A stretch of DNA of 64,000 nt from Planococcus citri (lineage: Eukaryota; Arthropoda; Insecta; Hemiptera; Pseudococcidae). Under the pieces are notes generated by a model that did no database searches, was not told the origin of the DNA, and saw nothing but the letters and a program-made list of their open reading frames with translations. The position numbers were made by a program, and so were the translations under genes. The stretch is from NCBI RefSeq assembly GCF_950023065.1, contig NC_088679.1:76384001-76448000 (forward strand), in the 5' to 3' direction. How positions within the stretch are numbered: position 1 is the stretch's first letter; each line of letters opens with the position of its first letter. This document shows positions 36,529-47,664 of the stretch, piece after piece.

Positions 36529-36835
36529 TATTGAAATACGGTGCACAATTCGAAATAAAAAATGTATTCAAACATATTTACACTAATACAAAATGTACAA
36601 TAAAATAAAACGAAGTAAAATCGCCATAATGCGAACGGAAAACGTAAAACGGTAGTAATACTCGAATAGAAACGCGGAGAATTCGAATAGAAAATCGAAA
36701 AGTCATCGGAGATGTTTGTTGACTTCTCGGAAATGTAAGCTATACACTGTATCTCGATAATACGACGAATTACGAGTAATTACGAAGTAAATGAACGATT
36801 ACAATGTATACGCGATTTTTACATTATTTTCAACA
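36529..36835 (-). repeat. 3' LTR of the Copia-like element
   Basis: 307 bp, identical to 40231-40537 by eye. Confidence 0.9.
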
Positions 36836-36844
36836 CTTTCCCTA
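36836..36844 (-). other. Polypurine tract of the Copia-like element
   Basis: The minus-strand sequence AGGGAAAG lies directly before the 3' LTR start TGTTGAA, the expected place and composition for plus-strand priming. Confidence 0.6.
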
Positions 36845-37074
36845 ATTCGAGAATTATCGAGCAAAAATAAAAAAAACTGCTCCGTATGAACATGAAAAAC
36901 GTTGATCATGTATCCTCGAATTTGGTCGATGTTAAAGATGCTTTGATAGCGGCGATGAACTCGGATAAGCAACTCGATCAGCTACCTGGATCCACAAATC
37001 GCCGCGTCAGCATAATCGAATAGGTACGCCAGATGTTGAGTGAATCGAACTCAAACATCCAGCGAGCTGGAACT

Positions 37075-39996
37075 CTAGAGCTGTCTGCGAATATGTAATG
37101 TAGACAGCTGACGTTTTCGGTGGTAGGATTTTCCAGAGAGATATCGACGTGTCTCTGGCGACGTAACAGCAGCTCGTTTGCTGCTGATCGATGATCGAAT
37201 ACAAATATCAGACTTATCGATGTCTGATCGCTTTCCCGGAGATCTTGAACGCAAATCCGGCACGTCGTTAGCGGCTATGGAACGGATCGCGGTGTCCATA
37301 GTGTCTTTTGAATTGGAACGAGGTTGGCTTCGAACAGCTTCCGCGTACGATTTCGTTGAAGCTTCTATTTCAGCCGTGAAAATCTCAATCTCAACGCAAT
37401 TAGCGTGATCGTTGACGTCTTGAGATTTCAAACGATTGTTGTCGCGTAATTTTCTCCATCTAGATAGAAGCTTGGTTTCTTCTAGATCGTCGTTGATAAT
37501 ATCGTTAGCGTCATCAAATTCGTCATTCTCGAGCAAAGAACTATTCGATGATTTCGGTGAGCTTTTTGGCGAACTTTTCGGAGTCGATTTGGTCAAAGAT
37601 TTCGGCGTAACAAGCGATGACTTCGACGTAGAAGGTACACTTTTCTTCTCATCGCTTACTTCGGTATCGGTATTGGTATCGTTATCAATCGGATCTAACA
37701 AATCTCGATTGATCGGAATGGTAACTCGTTGGTCGCAATCTCGAAGTTTCTCGTAGAAGGTGACATCTTTCGAAATAACAATGTCACGTTTCTCTGGAAC
37801 GTAAACTCGATACTGCTCATCACCATCGTATCCGACGAGGTAACCTTCGAGAACCTTTTTATCCAGATTTCGACGTGACTGGATCGGAACGTTAACGTAA
37901 CATTTCGAACTAACAATTCGAAGATGTTGTATTCGCGGTGGTATACCAAACCACATCTCGTAAGGAGTCGAGCCGTCGATTGATGATTTGCCTACTCGAT
38001 TCAGCAAATACGAAGCGGTGGTAACAAGTTCAGCCCAGATTTCGATCGGAAACGTAATCTCTGGATTCGAATATTTCAAAGTTCTCGCCAACTCGACAAT
38101 CGCACTGCTACCGCGTTCAACAGCTGCGTGTGGCATAAAATGATGACGAACATCAAACTCTTGTAATACTGAACGTACCGCTTTGTTATTGAACTCACCT
38201 TGGCTGCTAGACTGGAATTCTAACACTTGATGACCAAGGGCGCGAGCTTTGAATAGTACCTCTCGAACGCAACGAGATACTACTGCGGTGGTTTTCTCCT
38301 TTTCGACGAATGTATGATGATAATTCGAATAATCATCTTTGATAACGATGAGATATTTGCGACCACCAAAGGAACAATCGAATGGCCCGCAAATATCACC
38401 AGAAAGCAGCTCACCAACTGCTCTGGTCGAAGAACGTTTTTCGAACGTTTCGCGATGAACTTTATCGAACTGACATGGTTTGCTCGAATTGGTTTTAGTT
38501 TCCTGCAATCGTTTCTTCAGGCCCAATTCTGCAAGTTTAGCTCGAACGTGATTTTTATCGATATGGCCCCATCGTTCGTGATAAAGTTGCACGATTTTGC
38601 TGCTCTCAACAGCATTTACCAGCGGTTCCGGCAAAATGGTCTCGAACGACGCTTTGAAAAGAGAACCATTTTTCAATCTCGTACCAGTGAACATAACGCG
38701 ATTATCTGCTTCGAATTTGCAGAACGTAGGATTCGAATAAAATCTACTCTCTGGCTTTTTATCGTGAGCCGCGACGACTGAGAACAAATTCTTCGAAATA
38801 CCAGGAACGTGCCATACATCAGTCAAATCGAACTTGACAAGTTGACCATTTACGAAGCTAGCAACTTCGATCGATCCATGACCAACTGCTGTGACGCGAC
38901 TGCCAGCAGCTTTGACGTAATTCGGTTTCGAAAATGTTTCGTACGTATGAAACCATTCTCGATTCGACGTAATGTGCTTCGTTGCACCATTATCAATCCA
39001 CCAAGATTGATCCGACGACGACGTAACCAGATTCAGTTGCTCACAATCGGCGAGTAGAGCGCTTTTAGGTTCTGAATCGATATCGTTGAGTTTTGGCGAA
39101 CAACCAGAAACGTTGACTTGAGGCGAACAACCTGAAGTATCGTTAGCTCGAGCAGGAAAGGGTGGTTTACCGTCGTTGATCCACTGTGAGCACTTTTTGA
39201 GCCAGTGCCCTTTCCCAGAACAGTATTTACACACTTGAGCGTTTCTCTGATGATTTCGAACGGATTGATCACCAGACGTATTCGCGACGACATTCGAACC
39301 ACTCTTCTGACCAGATTTAGCGAACATAGCTTCGGATGACGATGGCGACGTTGAACTATGTACTGGTGTGACGTTGCGCTCGTGCATGATAAGCGAATCG
39401 GACAAATTACTTAGTGACTTATCAGCTTGAGCATTGAGAAGAAGGTAGCTCGATTTAAAAGCTTCGAAACGACTCGGAAGAATGTGTAATACTTTCGAAA
39501 CGAATAAAATTTCTAACAGCTTATCAACTGTCTCGATTTTACGATTTTCCAGACCAGCTCGAAATTCTCGGTGTTGATTTTTAATTCGAGCAACAACAGA
39601 GGGCGCATCTTCGTAATCATTCCACTCGGTACTAAAGAAATTCAGGCATTCGCAGAATATTTGGTCTTCTGCCTTGTCATCGAATTCCTTCGTAAGCACT
39701 AACCATGCTTCGCGCGCGGATAGCCTACCAGCGATACGACTGTGTAGCTCTTCGGAAACGGTTTGGGAAATGATTATTTTCGCTTGGTGAGAAGATTTTT
39801 GCCATGTTGCAATCAACTTACGTGTTTCAGCGGTGTCGGCGGCGGTATCGGTCGTTTTTGGTTCTTCGGGGCAGGTTGATTTACCTTCAACGATGTCCAC
39901 GGCATTAAACAAGGTGAGTACGTCGAGCACTTTATCTTTCCATGACGGCCAATCACTGGAACAGGACAGAGGCTTTATACCCTTGATATAATCCAT
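37075..39996 (-). CDS. Copia-type gag-protease-integrase polyprotein lacking RT, 973 aa
   Basis: The order is: gag-like region (residues 1 to about 250); CCHC zinc knuckle CKYCSGKGHWLKKC (about 256-269); protease motif WWIDNGATKHIT (about 332-343), where the usual D-S/T-G reads D-N-G; integrase zinc region LYHERWGH..CQFD (about 471-511), whose second Cys is lost; integrase core with GDICGPF (first Asp, about 535), FQSSSQGEF where the second catalytic Asp is expected (about 594-602, Ser instead) and VERGSSAIVELARTL (Glu kept, about 625). A Copia integrase tail (GYLVGYDGDEQYRVY) and a Ser/Lys/Pro-rich linker follow, then SYAEAVRS, where the RT domain normally begins; the frame ends about 100 residues later. 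The ORF is uninterrupted. The start is the first ATG, about 225 bp inside the 5' LTR. Confidence 0.88.
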   Translation of the reverse strand: MDYIKGIKPLSCSSDWPSWKDKVLDVLTLFNAVDIVEGKSTCPEEPKTTDTAADTAETRKLIATWQKSSHQAKIIISQTVSEELHSRIAGRLSAREAWLVLTKEFDDKAEDQIFCECLNFFSTEWNDYEDAPSVVARIKNQHREFRAGLENRKIETVDKLLEILFVSKVLHILPSRFEAFKSSYLLLNAQADKSLSNLSDSLIMHERNVTPVHSSTSPSSSEAMFAKSGQKSGSNVVANTSGDQSVRNHQRNAQVCKYCSGKGHWLKKCSQWINDGKPPFPARANDTSGCSPQVNVSGCSPKLNDIDSEPKSALLADCEQLNLVTSSSDQSWWIDNGATKHITSNREWFHTYETFSKPNYVKAAGSRVTAVGHGSIEVASFVNGQLVKFDLTDVWHVPGISKNLFSVVAAHDKKPESRFYSNPTFCKFEADNRVMFTGTRLKNGSLFKASFETILPEPLVNAVESSKIVQLYHERWGHIDKNHVRAKLAELGLKKRLQETKTNSSKPCQFDKVHRETFEKRSSTRAVGELLSGDICGPFDCSFGGRKYLIVIKDDYSNYHHTFVEKEKTTAVVSRCVREVLFKARALGHQVLEFQSSSQGEFNNKAVRSVLQEFDVRHHFMPHAAVERGSSAIVELARTLKYSNPEITFPIEIWAELVTTASYLLNRVGKSSIDGSTPYEMWFGIPPRIQHLRIVSSKCYVNVPIQSRRNLDKKVLEGYLVGYDGDEQYRVYVPEKRDIVISKDVTFYEKLRDCDQRVTIPINRDLLDPIDNDTNTDTEVSDEKKSVPSTSKSSLVTPKSLTKSTPKSSPKSSPKSSNSSLLENDEFDDANDIINDDLEETKLLSRWRKLRDNNRLKSQDVNDHANCVEIEIFTAEIEASTKSYAEAVRSQPRSNSKDTMDTAIRSIAANDVPDLRSRSPGKRSDIDKSDICIRSSISSKRAAVTSPETRRYLSGKSYHRKRQLSTLHIRRQL

Positions 39997-40220
39997 GATA
40001 CAATTAGGCGAATATGGATATCAACAGCTCACAACTGCGATCCACACTCTGTACGTCGAATGATAACGCGCGATTAGATATCAACAGCTTACGACTGCGA
40101 TCTAATTTTCAAATAATACAACCTCACATGAACCTTCGAATACGAATTAGATAACGAACGGAACGAAATACATCTCGATTAGCGTTTTATCTCGAATAGG
40201 CACAGTTTAGCGCGTCTGTA

Positions 40221-40230
40221 GCCCATAACC
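40221..40230 (-). other. Primer binding site of the Copia-like element
   Basis: GGTTATGGGC (minus strand) abuts the 5' LTR. It matches the PBS type known for Drosophila copia, which is primed by an initiator-tRNA-Met fragment. Confidence 0.75.
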
Positions 40231-40537
40231 TATTGAAATACGGTGCACAATTCGAAATAAAAAATGTATTCAAACATATTTACACTAATACAAAATGTAC
40301 AATAAAATAAAACGAAGTAAAATCGCCATAATGCGAACGGAAAACGTAAAACGGTAGTAATACTCGAATAGAAACGCGGAGAATTCGAATAGAAAATCGA
40401 AAAGTCATCGGAGATGTTTGTTGACTTCTCGGAAATGTAAGCTATACACTGTATCTCGATAATACGACGAATTACGAGTAATTACGAAGTAAATGAACGA
40501 TTACAATGTATACGCGATTTTTACATTATTTTCAACA
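40231..40537 (-). repeat. 5' LTR of the Copia-like element
   Basis: 307 bp, identical to 36529-36835 by eye. It contains AATAAA-like sequences in both orientations. No promoter is assigned. Confidence 0.9.
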
Positions 40538-42200
40538 TCGTTCACGAAAGTCATTTTTCGGATGAATCGTTAATGAATGATATTTTTTGAATGAATCGTT
40601 CACAAACGTCATTTTCCAAATGAATCGTTAATGAATGATATTTTTCGAATGAATAGTTCGAGAACGACATTTTTTGAATGAATTGTTTGAGAACGACACT
40701 TTTATGAATGAATCGTTTGAGAACGACATTTTTTTAAATGAATCGTTCGCGAACGTCATTTTCCAAATCAATAGTTCACGAACGTCATTTTCCGAATGAA
40801 TCGTTCACGAACGTCATTTTCCGAATGAATCATTAATGAATGATATTTTTTGAATGAATAGTTTGATTGGGAACGACATTTTTTTGAATGAATATTTGAG
40901 AATGACATTTTTTTGAATGAATCGTTTGAGAACGGCATTTTTTTAAATGAATCTTTCGCGAACGTCATTTTCCGAATGAATCATTATGCATGATATTTTT
41001 TGAATAAATCGTTTGAGAACGACATTTTTTAAATGAATCGCTCGCCAACGTCATTTTCCGAATGGATCGTTCAAGAACGTCCTTTTCCAGATGAATCATT
41101 CACGAACGTCATTTTCCGAATGAATCGTTCACGAATGCCATTTTTCGAATAAATCATTCATGAATGATATTTTTTGAGTGAATCATTAATGAATGATATT
41201 TTTTGAATGAATCGTTCGAGAACGACATTTTTTGAATGAATCGTTTAAGAACGAACTTTTTCCGAATGAATCGTTCACGAACGTCATTTTCCGAATGAAT
41301 CATTAATGAATGATATTTTTTGAATGAATCGTTCAAGAACGAACTTTTTTGAATGAATCGTTTAAGAACGACATTTTTTAAATGAATCGTTCGCACACGT
41401 CATTTTCTGAATGGATCGTTCAAGAACGTCCTTTTCCAAATGAATCATTCACGAGCGTCATTTTTCGTATGAATCGTTAATGAATGATATTTTTTGAATG
41501 AATCGTTCGAATATGACATTTTTTGAATGAATCGTTCGAGAACGGCATTTTTTGAATGAATCGTTTGAGAACGACATTTCTTGAATGAATCGTTCACGAA
41601 CGCCATGTTCCGAATGAATCGTTCACGAACGTCAGTTTCCGAATGAATTGTTCACGAACGTCATTTTTCGAATGAATCGTTAACGAATGATATTTTTCGA
41701 ATGAATCATTAATGAATGATATTTTTTAAATGAATTGTTCGCGAACGTCATTTTTTGAACGAATCGTTCGTGTGTTATTTTCGTGTTTTCGTCCTTTCGT
41801 CTTGTTGTCTTTTCGCCTTTTCGCCTATTTGCCTTTTTGTCTTTTCGTGAGCCAATACGTCATCGAAATATTTAAAAAACAACATTTTTCAAATTAATCA
41901 TTCACGGACGAAATTTTTTGAATAAATGGTTTCAACAACTCATTTTGAATGAATTTTTTACCAACAACATTTTTTGACTGAACATTAATTCAAAAAATCT
42001 TAATTTTGTTCGTGAATCACATTTCTTGAATGAATCGTTCAAAAACAACATTTTTCGAATTAATCATCAACGAACGACATTTTTTGAATAAATTGTTTCA
42101 AGAACTTATTTTCAATAAATTTTTCATGAAAAACATTTTTCGAATTAATTTTCTACGAACGAGATTGTTCGAATGAATCATTCACAAACGATCTCATATG
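40538..42200. repeat. 29-bp minisatellite, right part
   Basis: This continues the array broken by the Copia element. 40538-40860 closely matches 35852-36175, the next segment of the higher-order copy, which confirms the insertion site. Units become irregular after about 41770, where a TCTTTTCGCCTTTTCG-type pyrimidine tract and weaker units follow. Confidence 0.85.
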
Positions 42201-42204
42201 AAAC

Positions 42205-43000
42205 CATAATTACCTATTAATTACCCATTTATGGAAAAAACAAAAAAATGGGGAAACTCGAAAAAAAAAAATAGCGAATGGCCTTCAGATTGAGGTATTT
42301 AGGACTCAAAAACGTCAATTTTTATGACTCCTGAATTTTGCCATTTTTATTGATGGAGGAAGAGAGGGATAGAAAGGGGGTATTTTTTTGCAAGGTTTCA
42401 ATATTTTGCTCAAAAAAAAGGGACAATATTTCAAAAAATTGAGAGAAAATCTATTTTTCTTTAAGCAATTGCCCAAAACGAGTTTCACACGTTTGCTCCT
42501 TTTCTTCATGAATTCCCAAATGTCGAGATATCATACGAAGCAATTTCAAAGTTTTTATCGACGATACGAAAATGATGAATGTAGGAAGGTGCAAAAAAAA
42601 GCTAGTAGGTACTTGTAACTTGAAGAGACCATTTGTGTTTTGTGAAACGTGTCTTTTATAGCCTTTTGAAACGTAAAGTGCAACTTGTTGCGCATATATA
42701 CCTATTGGTAAGGTAGGTATAGTGTATCCTCCAGTATGCGCATATTTTGCATGTTTTCCTCTTGGTCTCACGATGCCACAACGATTCAATTTTTTCACCA
42801 ACTACAAAGTCTATGAAATGTCTCACTGACAAAGGAACAATTTGAGATATTTAAGCCAGTCGAATTTACGACCTTGGAGGTTAAATACAAAAATGGGGTA
42901 CAAACCAAATTTCGGCCATTTTCACCACTTCGTCTGCAAACTGTGAATTTTTCATTTATGTTTCCAAAAATAATTGCAGTAAAAATATGAACCAGGCAGA
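42205..43000. other. Gene-free stretch
   Basis: No gene is supported. Open frames on both strands look like chance; a weak resemblance of one minus-strand frame to a ribosomal protein was discarded. Confidence 0.3.
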
Positions 43001-43003
43001 CTT

Positions 43004-43271
43004 TCAAAATATGTGCCAAAATCGATCAAAATTGTCCAAATAAACTTCAAAAATGTCAAAAATCGAAAAATGTTCGAGGTCCTCTCTGAATTTCCTTTCA
43101 TCTTCCTTATCAAGTGCCTACGAATACTTTTCAAATTCAGACCAAACAGTTTTTAAAACAAACCAAGAACGCGAAAAAATATGCAAAACTTACCAAACAA
43201 CATCTTCGCCCGTTTCGAAGTCAAATTTCGGCCTCGAATTATTCATCTCGTCAACAACCTCGAACTACGAG
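43004..43271 (-). CDS. Weak candidate exon pair, unknown protein
   Basis: On the minus strand 43271-43194 is bounded by a good acceptor (TTTGTTTCAG) and donor (GTAAGT) and encodes from an internal ATG MNNSRPKFDFETGEDVV. A downstream block, 43117-43004, follows an acceptor TTCGTAG and is open in an acidic frame (ALDKEDERKFREDLEHF, ending at a TGA). The phases of these two frames do not match: the direct junction would use a basic frame instead. So one boundary is wrong or this is not a gene. No family is recognised. Confidence 0.2.
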
Positions 43272-43299
43272 CTGAAACAAATAAACAAACGAAACCAAA

Positions 43300-44390
43300 T
43301 ATAATAAATATAGATAATTTCATCAAAATCGTCGTATCGTTAAAAACACGACGACGAAACGTAATAGATTCCTCGACTCGTTCGATTAAATTTTAAATCC
43401 AACCCTTAAAAATATTATAAACTACAAAAGAATTCGCCTTCGAAACGAATAAGATATACTCCATTCTGTTTTTATTCTTTTCTTTTCTTCTCCGCATTTT
43501 ATTGTTTCGTATAATAGGACACATTTTAATATCATTATAGTCTGTTTTTCCTCTCCACGATGCGATGTAAAAAGATAAGGCAACTTTACGAAAGCCAAGC
43601 CGGGCCAACGGATGATAATTTTCAATCCACGAATAATTATCTTAAAAATTGAGACTCATTGTTATCGACGATGGCGAAAAAGCTCGTCGCGCGAATACGA
43701 ATTTACACTAAACCGAGCTTTTGCAGGTCGTGTCTTCATCCTATACTTTCCCTATATATTATACGCGCGATATTAAACGTTATTATTATTATTTTCATTA
43801 CCAAAGAAACACGGTTCGATGATCTTCGTTCTTTTCGAGGGACTCGCCTCACCCCCTCCCCTTCCCCTCCCGTCAACATGGCTTCATTTTTGTGTAATGA
43901 AAACCCACCGCCCGCGCTTTTTTAAATTACTATTCGCGTCATCGGAGTCGAGGAGGTGTTCGTTGGGTATGCGACGTTCATCGTTGCATTGTCGCATAGT
44001 CATATTATGGTCGGAATATTGTGGAAAAAATAACAACAACAATGATGCGAGATTTCAAATTTGTGGAAAATAACGCTTTTTTGAATGCTTTGATAATTAA
44101 TAATTGTGGCAGATTAATTTGCTTGGAACTACGGACGGAGTTCATTTTATGAAAATTCAGAGATGGTTTAATTGCAAACCAAGCTATCTCTGTAACTTCT
44201 GCAAGCATGCCTCAGAATATAGTTGGGGGGGGGGGTAAGAAAAAATAAGTTTAATTCTGAAAGAAAATTCAAATAGTTAAATTATTATAATAATTGAGAT
44301 GTTCATTTCATCAATATTTACTTTGGAATAACTTAAGTATCTAACCAAAACAATGATTCGCGACTTTCCCAACAAGAGACAAAATATTTT
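43300..44390. other. Gene-free stretch
   Basis: No gene was recognised. An 11-nt G run is at 44225-44235. Confidence 0.35.
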
Positions 44391-44397
44391 ACTTACT

Positions 44398-44925
44398 TCA
44401 ATTCAGTTCGAGGGAATACAACTTTTTTAACGGGTCTAGTAAAAATATCTGTCTTAATAATTCTAATATTAGCTGAACAAATATTCCCATCTCAACTAGC
44501 ATCAAGTTGATCAATAAAACCCAATCTCCGTTTTCCCCACAAGTCATCTTCTTCTATGAGTAGGTACTGCTTGCCAACTCTATGGTATATGATTATATGA
44601 CAAGCAGCATTTCTTTGTGTTAAATCGTCCTTTTTACATAAATTTGATAAATAATCTTTATTCCACAATTGGTCCAAAATGACCAGATCTTGTATTAACA
44701 ACAACACCCCATTCATTGTCAACTGAAATGTTACTTTGATTACAAATGAAATGAGCTGGAGTAATGGCGTCTTCAAGATCACCAGACACACATGTGAGTG
44801 GCCTCGAGTTTAATACATTTTCAATTTCTTTCATCGTTGTTTTCAAGTTTTCAAAATTGATCATGCCAGAGACTGATTTTTTTATACATTTCTTCACTAA
44901 CAAAATCAAACAAAATGGTGTTTTA
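44398..44925 (-). pseudogene. BEL/Pao-type integrase C-terminal fragment
   Basis: On the minus strand, EIENVLNSRPLTCVSGDLED and TPAHFICN, then after a frameshift LWNKDYLSNL, LTQRNAACH, LLIEEDDLWGKRRLGFI and, near the end, RPVKKVVFP. These are the order and spacing of the integrase C-terminus and its following domain in BEL/Pao retrotransposons. Frame breaks and the absence of upstream RT mark it as a remnant. No 3' LTR was recognised beyond it. Confidence 0.75.
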
Positions 44926-44929
44926 TCCT

Positions 44930-45447
44930 CCTAGTGGCCTGGGGTCAAACTAATTTCACCATAAGCATCTGATTTGCTGATTCAAACTAGTTATAAAACA
45001 ACCAATCAGCGCATTTTTGATAAGAGTTTTAACCCAGGCCATTCAGATCAGGATATTGTTGCGACAAAAACGCTCAATGTATTTTAAATGGAGTTGCCAG
45101 TAGGTATTGTTAGTATAGTATTTATCTTACAAAGAATTCACTAGTCTGTAATGCTGCTCGGATCGTTGAACACGCTTCTAAATGATCTTCAGCCAATCCA
45201 TTTTTCAAGTAGTGAATATATGCCTGGAATAGGTAATGTTGCCATCTTGCATATGCAGTGGATGCAGGAGGGTGGATACTTTGTTTACATAATCTTCCAT
45301 CGTTTTAAACTGCCCTTTATGTACGTTTGACAGCTGTGAAGGTAAACCAACAGAAATGCCTATGTTTTTAGTAGTGAATCTAGCAGGTAACTTCTCCATT
45401 ACTTCATACGGACATGAATCTGACATAACCACACCCAGTATTACTCT
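44930..45447. other. Unassigned stretch between retroelement scrap and palindrome
   Basis: A minus-strand open frame at 45205-45453 (MGRVILGVVMSDSCPYEVME...) has protein-like composition. It could be retroelement gag sequence or a lost gene piece; it is cut by the palindrome boundary. No family was recognised. Confidence 0.3.
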
Positions 45448-46467
45448 ACCCATACAACAATGACCATGCTAATTTCAATGTGAATGTCGACCCATCTACA
45501 TCCATCACTTTTGGATGCCACATGTCGATGTGAATTTCGACTCTGTGTCGAGCCAATTGTTGATGTAATTGTCGACCAATGTTGATCGGCATTTATGTCG
45601 ACAATTGGCTCGACACAGCGTCAAAATTTACATCGACATGTGGAGTCCAAATGTGACTGATGTGAATAGATCAACATTGGCATCAAAATTCACATCGACC
45701 TCCAGCTACGCAAAATTGTTAAATTTTAGTTTCAAAATTGAAATTTTTTTCCAAAAATCATTTTCTCTTACACACTTAGGTGGTCATTGCTCATGCTGAA
45801 AGCGAAAGCAGCATCAACGCGGAGGCCACCTCAGAGAAGTACAGACAGAAAGTCCATATTCAGTATAGTTGAACATTAAACTCTTTATACTGAAAGGTGC
45901 AATCGTTTATCTGAGAGTACTAAACTAATACATTTTCATGTCGACGACATGTCGATGTTAATGTTGATGTGAAATTCGACATCAACAAATACATCCACAA
46001 TATCAACTTAATTTTTCAAATTTGAGAAATCGTTGAAAATTTGGTTGATGTTAGTTCCGATGTATTTGTGGATGATAGACTTTCACATCGACATAACATC
46101 GACAACTCCAAACTATGAAAAAGTGAATAATTTTATCAAGGCCATTAAACAATTTTTCTCCCTTCAAACAAAGATCATCTTTTCAAATGTTTACTGAGCT
46201 TTTAAACACTGAAACAGAAATTTTAATTCTGAAAAATTGGCCGACATAGTTGTGGATGTAAATTTCGAGCATCAAATTTTACATCAACATGTCAACATTG
46301 CATGTTGAGGTATCAGAAATAATGAGAAAATTTCGAAAATTTTCATTAACCTGGCTTCTTTATGGACAGAAGATTCCTATTAAATAACTTATTGGTCACT
46401 TTTCCATCATCATGTTGGAAAAAAACGTAGTTTATGTGAATGTCAAAGTCGACAATTGTTGTATGGG
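45448..46467 (+). mobile_element. Palindromic element, copy A
   Basis: It begins ACAACAATGACC and ends GACAATTGTTGT, with the flanks TACCCAT and ATGGGTA extending the inverted termini. The interior is full of nested dyads built on ACATCGACA words; the clearest is about 45505-45655 with arms of roughly 60-70 bp (GGATGCCACATGTCGATGTG pairing with CACATGTGG-type sequence). It is non-coding. Copy B lies just downstream in opposite orientation. Confidence 0.65.
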
Positions 46468-46610
46468 TATAGCTTTATTCTTCACGCCATCGGAAAGTTC
46501 CAGTAATCTTCTTCTTGGATCATGGAAATGCATCCTAGATTTCTTAATCATGTCTTGACTCAGAATTCCCATTCTAAAAATTCTTTACCTTTGAACAGGT
46601 GCTCCCGCAC
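46468..46610. other. Spacer between the two palindromic copies
   Basis: On the minus strand it can be read as MGILSQDMIKKSRMHFHDPR and further protein-like residues, possibly the same disrupted coding sequence seen at 45205-45453. Not identified. Confidence 0.3.
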
Positions 46611-47535
46611 AACAATTGTCGACATTGACATTAACATCGACTACATTTTTTTTCAGCATAATAATGGAAAAGTGATCAATTGATTATTTAGTAGGAGTCT
46701 TCTGTCCATACAAAAGCCAGGTAAATGAAAATTTTCGAAATTTTATCATTATTTCTGATACCTTGACATGCCATCTCGACATGTAGATGTAAAATTCAAT
46801 GCTCAAAATTTACATCTACAACTATGTCGACCAATTTTTCAGAATTAAAATTTCTGTTTTAGTGTTTAAAAGTTTAGTAAACAATCAAAAATATGATCTT
46901 ATTCAATGAGGGAAACAAATTTTTTAGGGAATTGATGAAATTATTCACTTTTCCACAGTTTGGAGTTGTAGATGAAATGATGTTGTTATTGTGGATGTAC
47001 GAGTATTTGTTGATGTCGAATTTCACATCAACATTAACATCGACATGACATGAAAATGGATTAGTTTAGTACTCTTAGATAAAGTATTGCATCATCTTTG
47101 ATATAAGGAATTTCTGTTCAACTTTTTTACTAGGCAGACTTTTTGTCTGTACTTCTTCAGAAGTGGACTTTGCATCATGCTGTTTTCAGCATGAGCAATA
47201 ACCACATCAGAGGAAATCATTTTTGGGTGGAAAAAAATTAAATTTTTTAAACTCAAATTTTATAACTTTACAAAGCAGGAGGTCGACATAAATTTTGATG
47301 TGAATGTCGACCCATCCACATCCGTCACTTTTGGATGCCCCATGTCAATGTGAATTTCGACCCTGTGTGGAGCAAATTGTCACACAAATGCAGATCAACA
47401 TCAGTCGACAATTACATCGACAATTAGCTCAACACAGGGTCAAAATTCACATCGACATGTGGCATCCAAAAGTGACAGATGTGGAATTGTGGATGGGTTA
47501 ACATTCACATCGAAATTAGCATGGTCATTGTTGTA
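46611..47535 (-). mobile_element. Palindromic element, copy B (inverted relative to A)
   Basis: It begins ACAACAATTGTCGAC and ends GCATGGTCATTGTTGT, and matches copy A in reverse along most of its length (for example 46660-46850 with 46240-46430, and 46990-47050 with 45945-46005). The copies are clearly diverged. Together A and B form a fold-back of about 2.1 kb. Confidence 0.65.
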
Positions 47536-47664
47536 CAGGCTGTGCCAGAAATGCTTTAGTACTTTTCACATGAGTGCCCTTTCCTCCTGTTTGAATTCAA
47601 ACCGAAACGCAACAAAAGCACAATAAACAACAAGATACGAGATTAGCAGGTCACCAGAAAGACA

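Larger units (their letters stand above)
36529..40537 (-). mobile_element. Young non-autonomous Copia-like LTR retrotransposon
   Basis: LTRs of 307 bp at 36529-36835 and 40231-40537 look identical. A 5-bp duplication, TCGTT, flanks the element (36524-36528 and 40538-40542), and minisatellite sequence continues across the empty site. In element sense the LTR begins TGTTGAA and ends CAATA. The internal part holds a single 973-codon frame with gag, protease and integrase, then stops; no reverse transcriptase or RNase H is present. The full length is 4.0 kb versus about 5 kb for complete Copia elements. It must have been moved in trans. Confidence 0.9.

Noticed and set aside
37075..39996. The 973-aa frame as a host gene
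   Set aside because: It sits between identical LTRs with primer site, polypurine tract and target duplication, so it is a retrotransposon ORF.
34679..41396. Minus-strand open frames in the minisatellite
   Set aside because: Same cause as above; low-complexity by-products of the tandem unit.
42451..42801. Weak resemblance (KLNRCGIVRPR) to ribosomal protein uS8
   Set aside because: Only about ten residues match and the expected following motif is absent; upstream and downstream frames do not continue the family.
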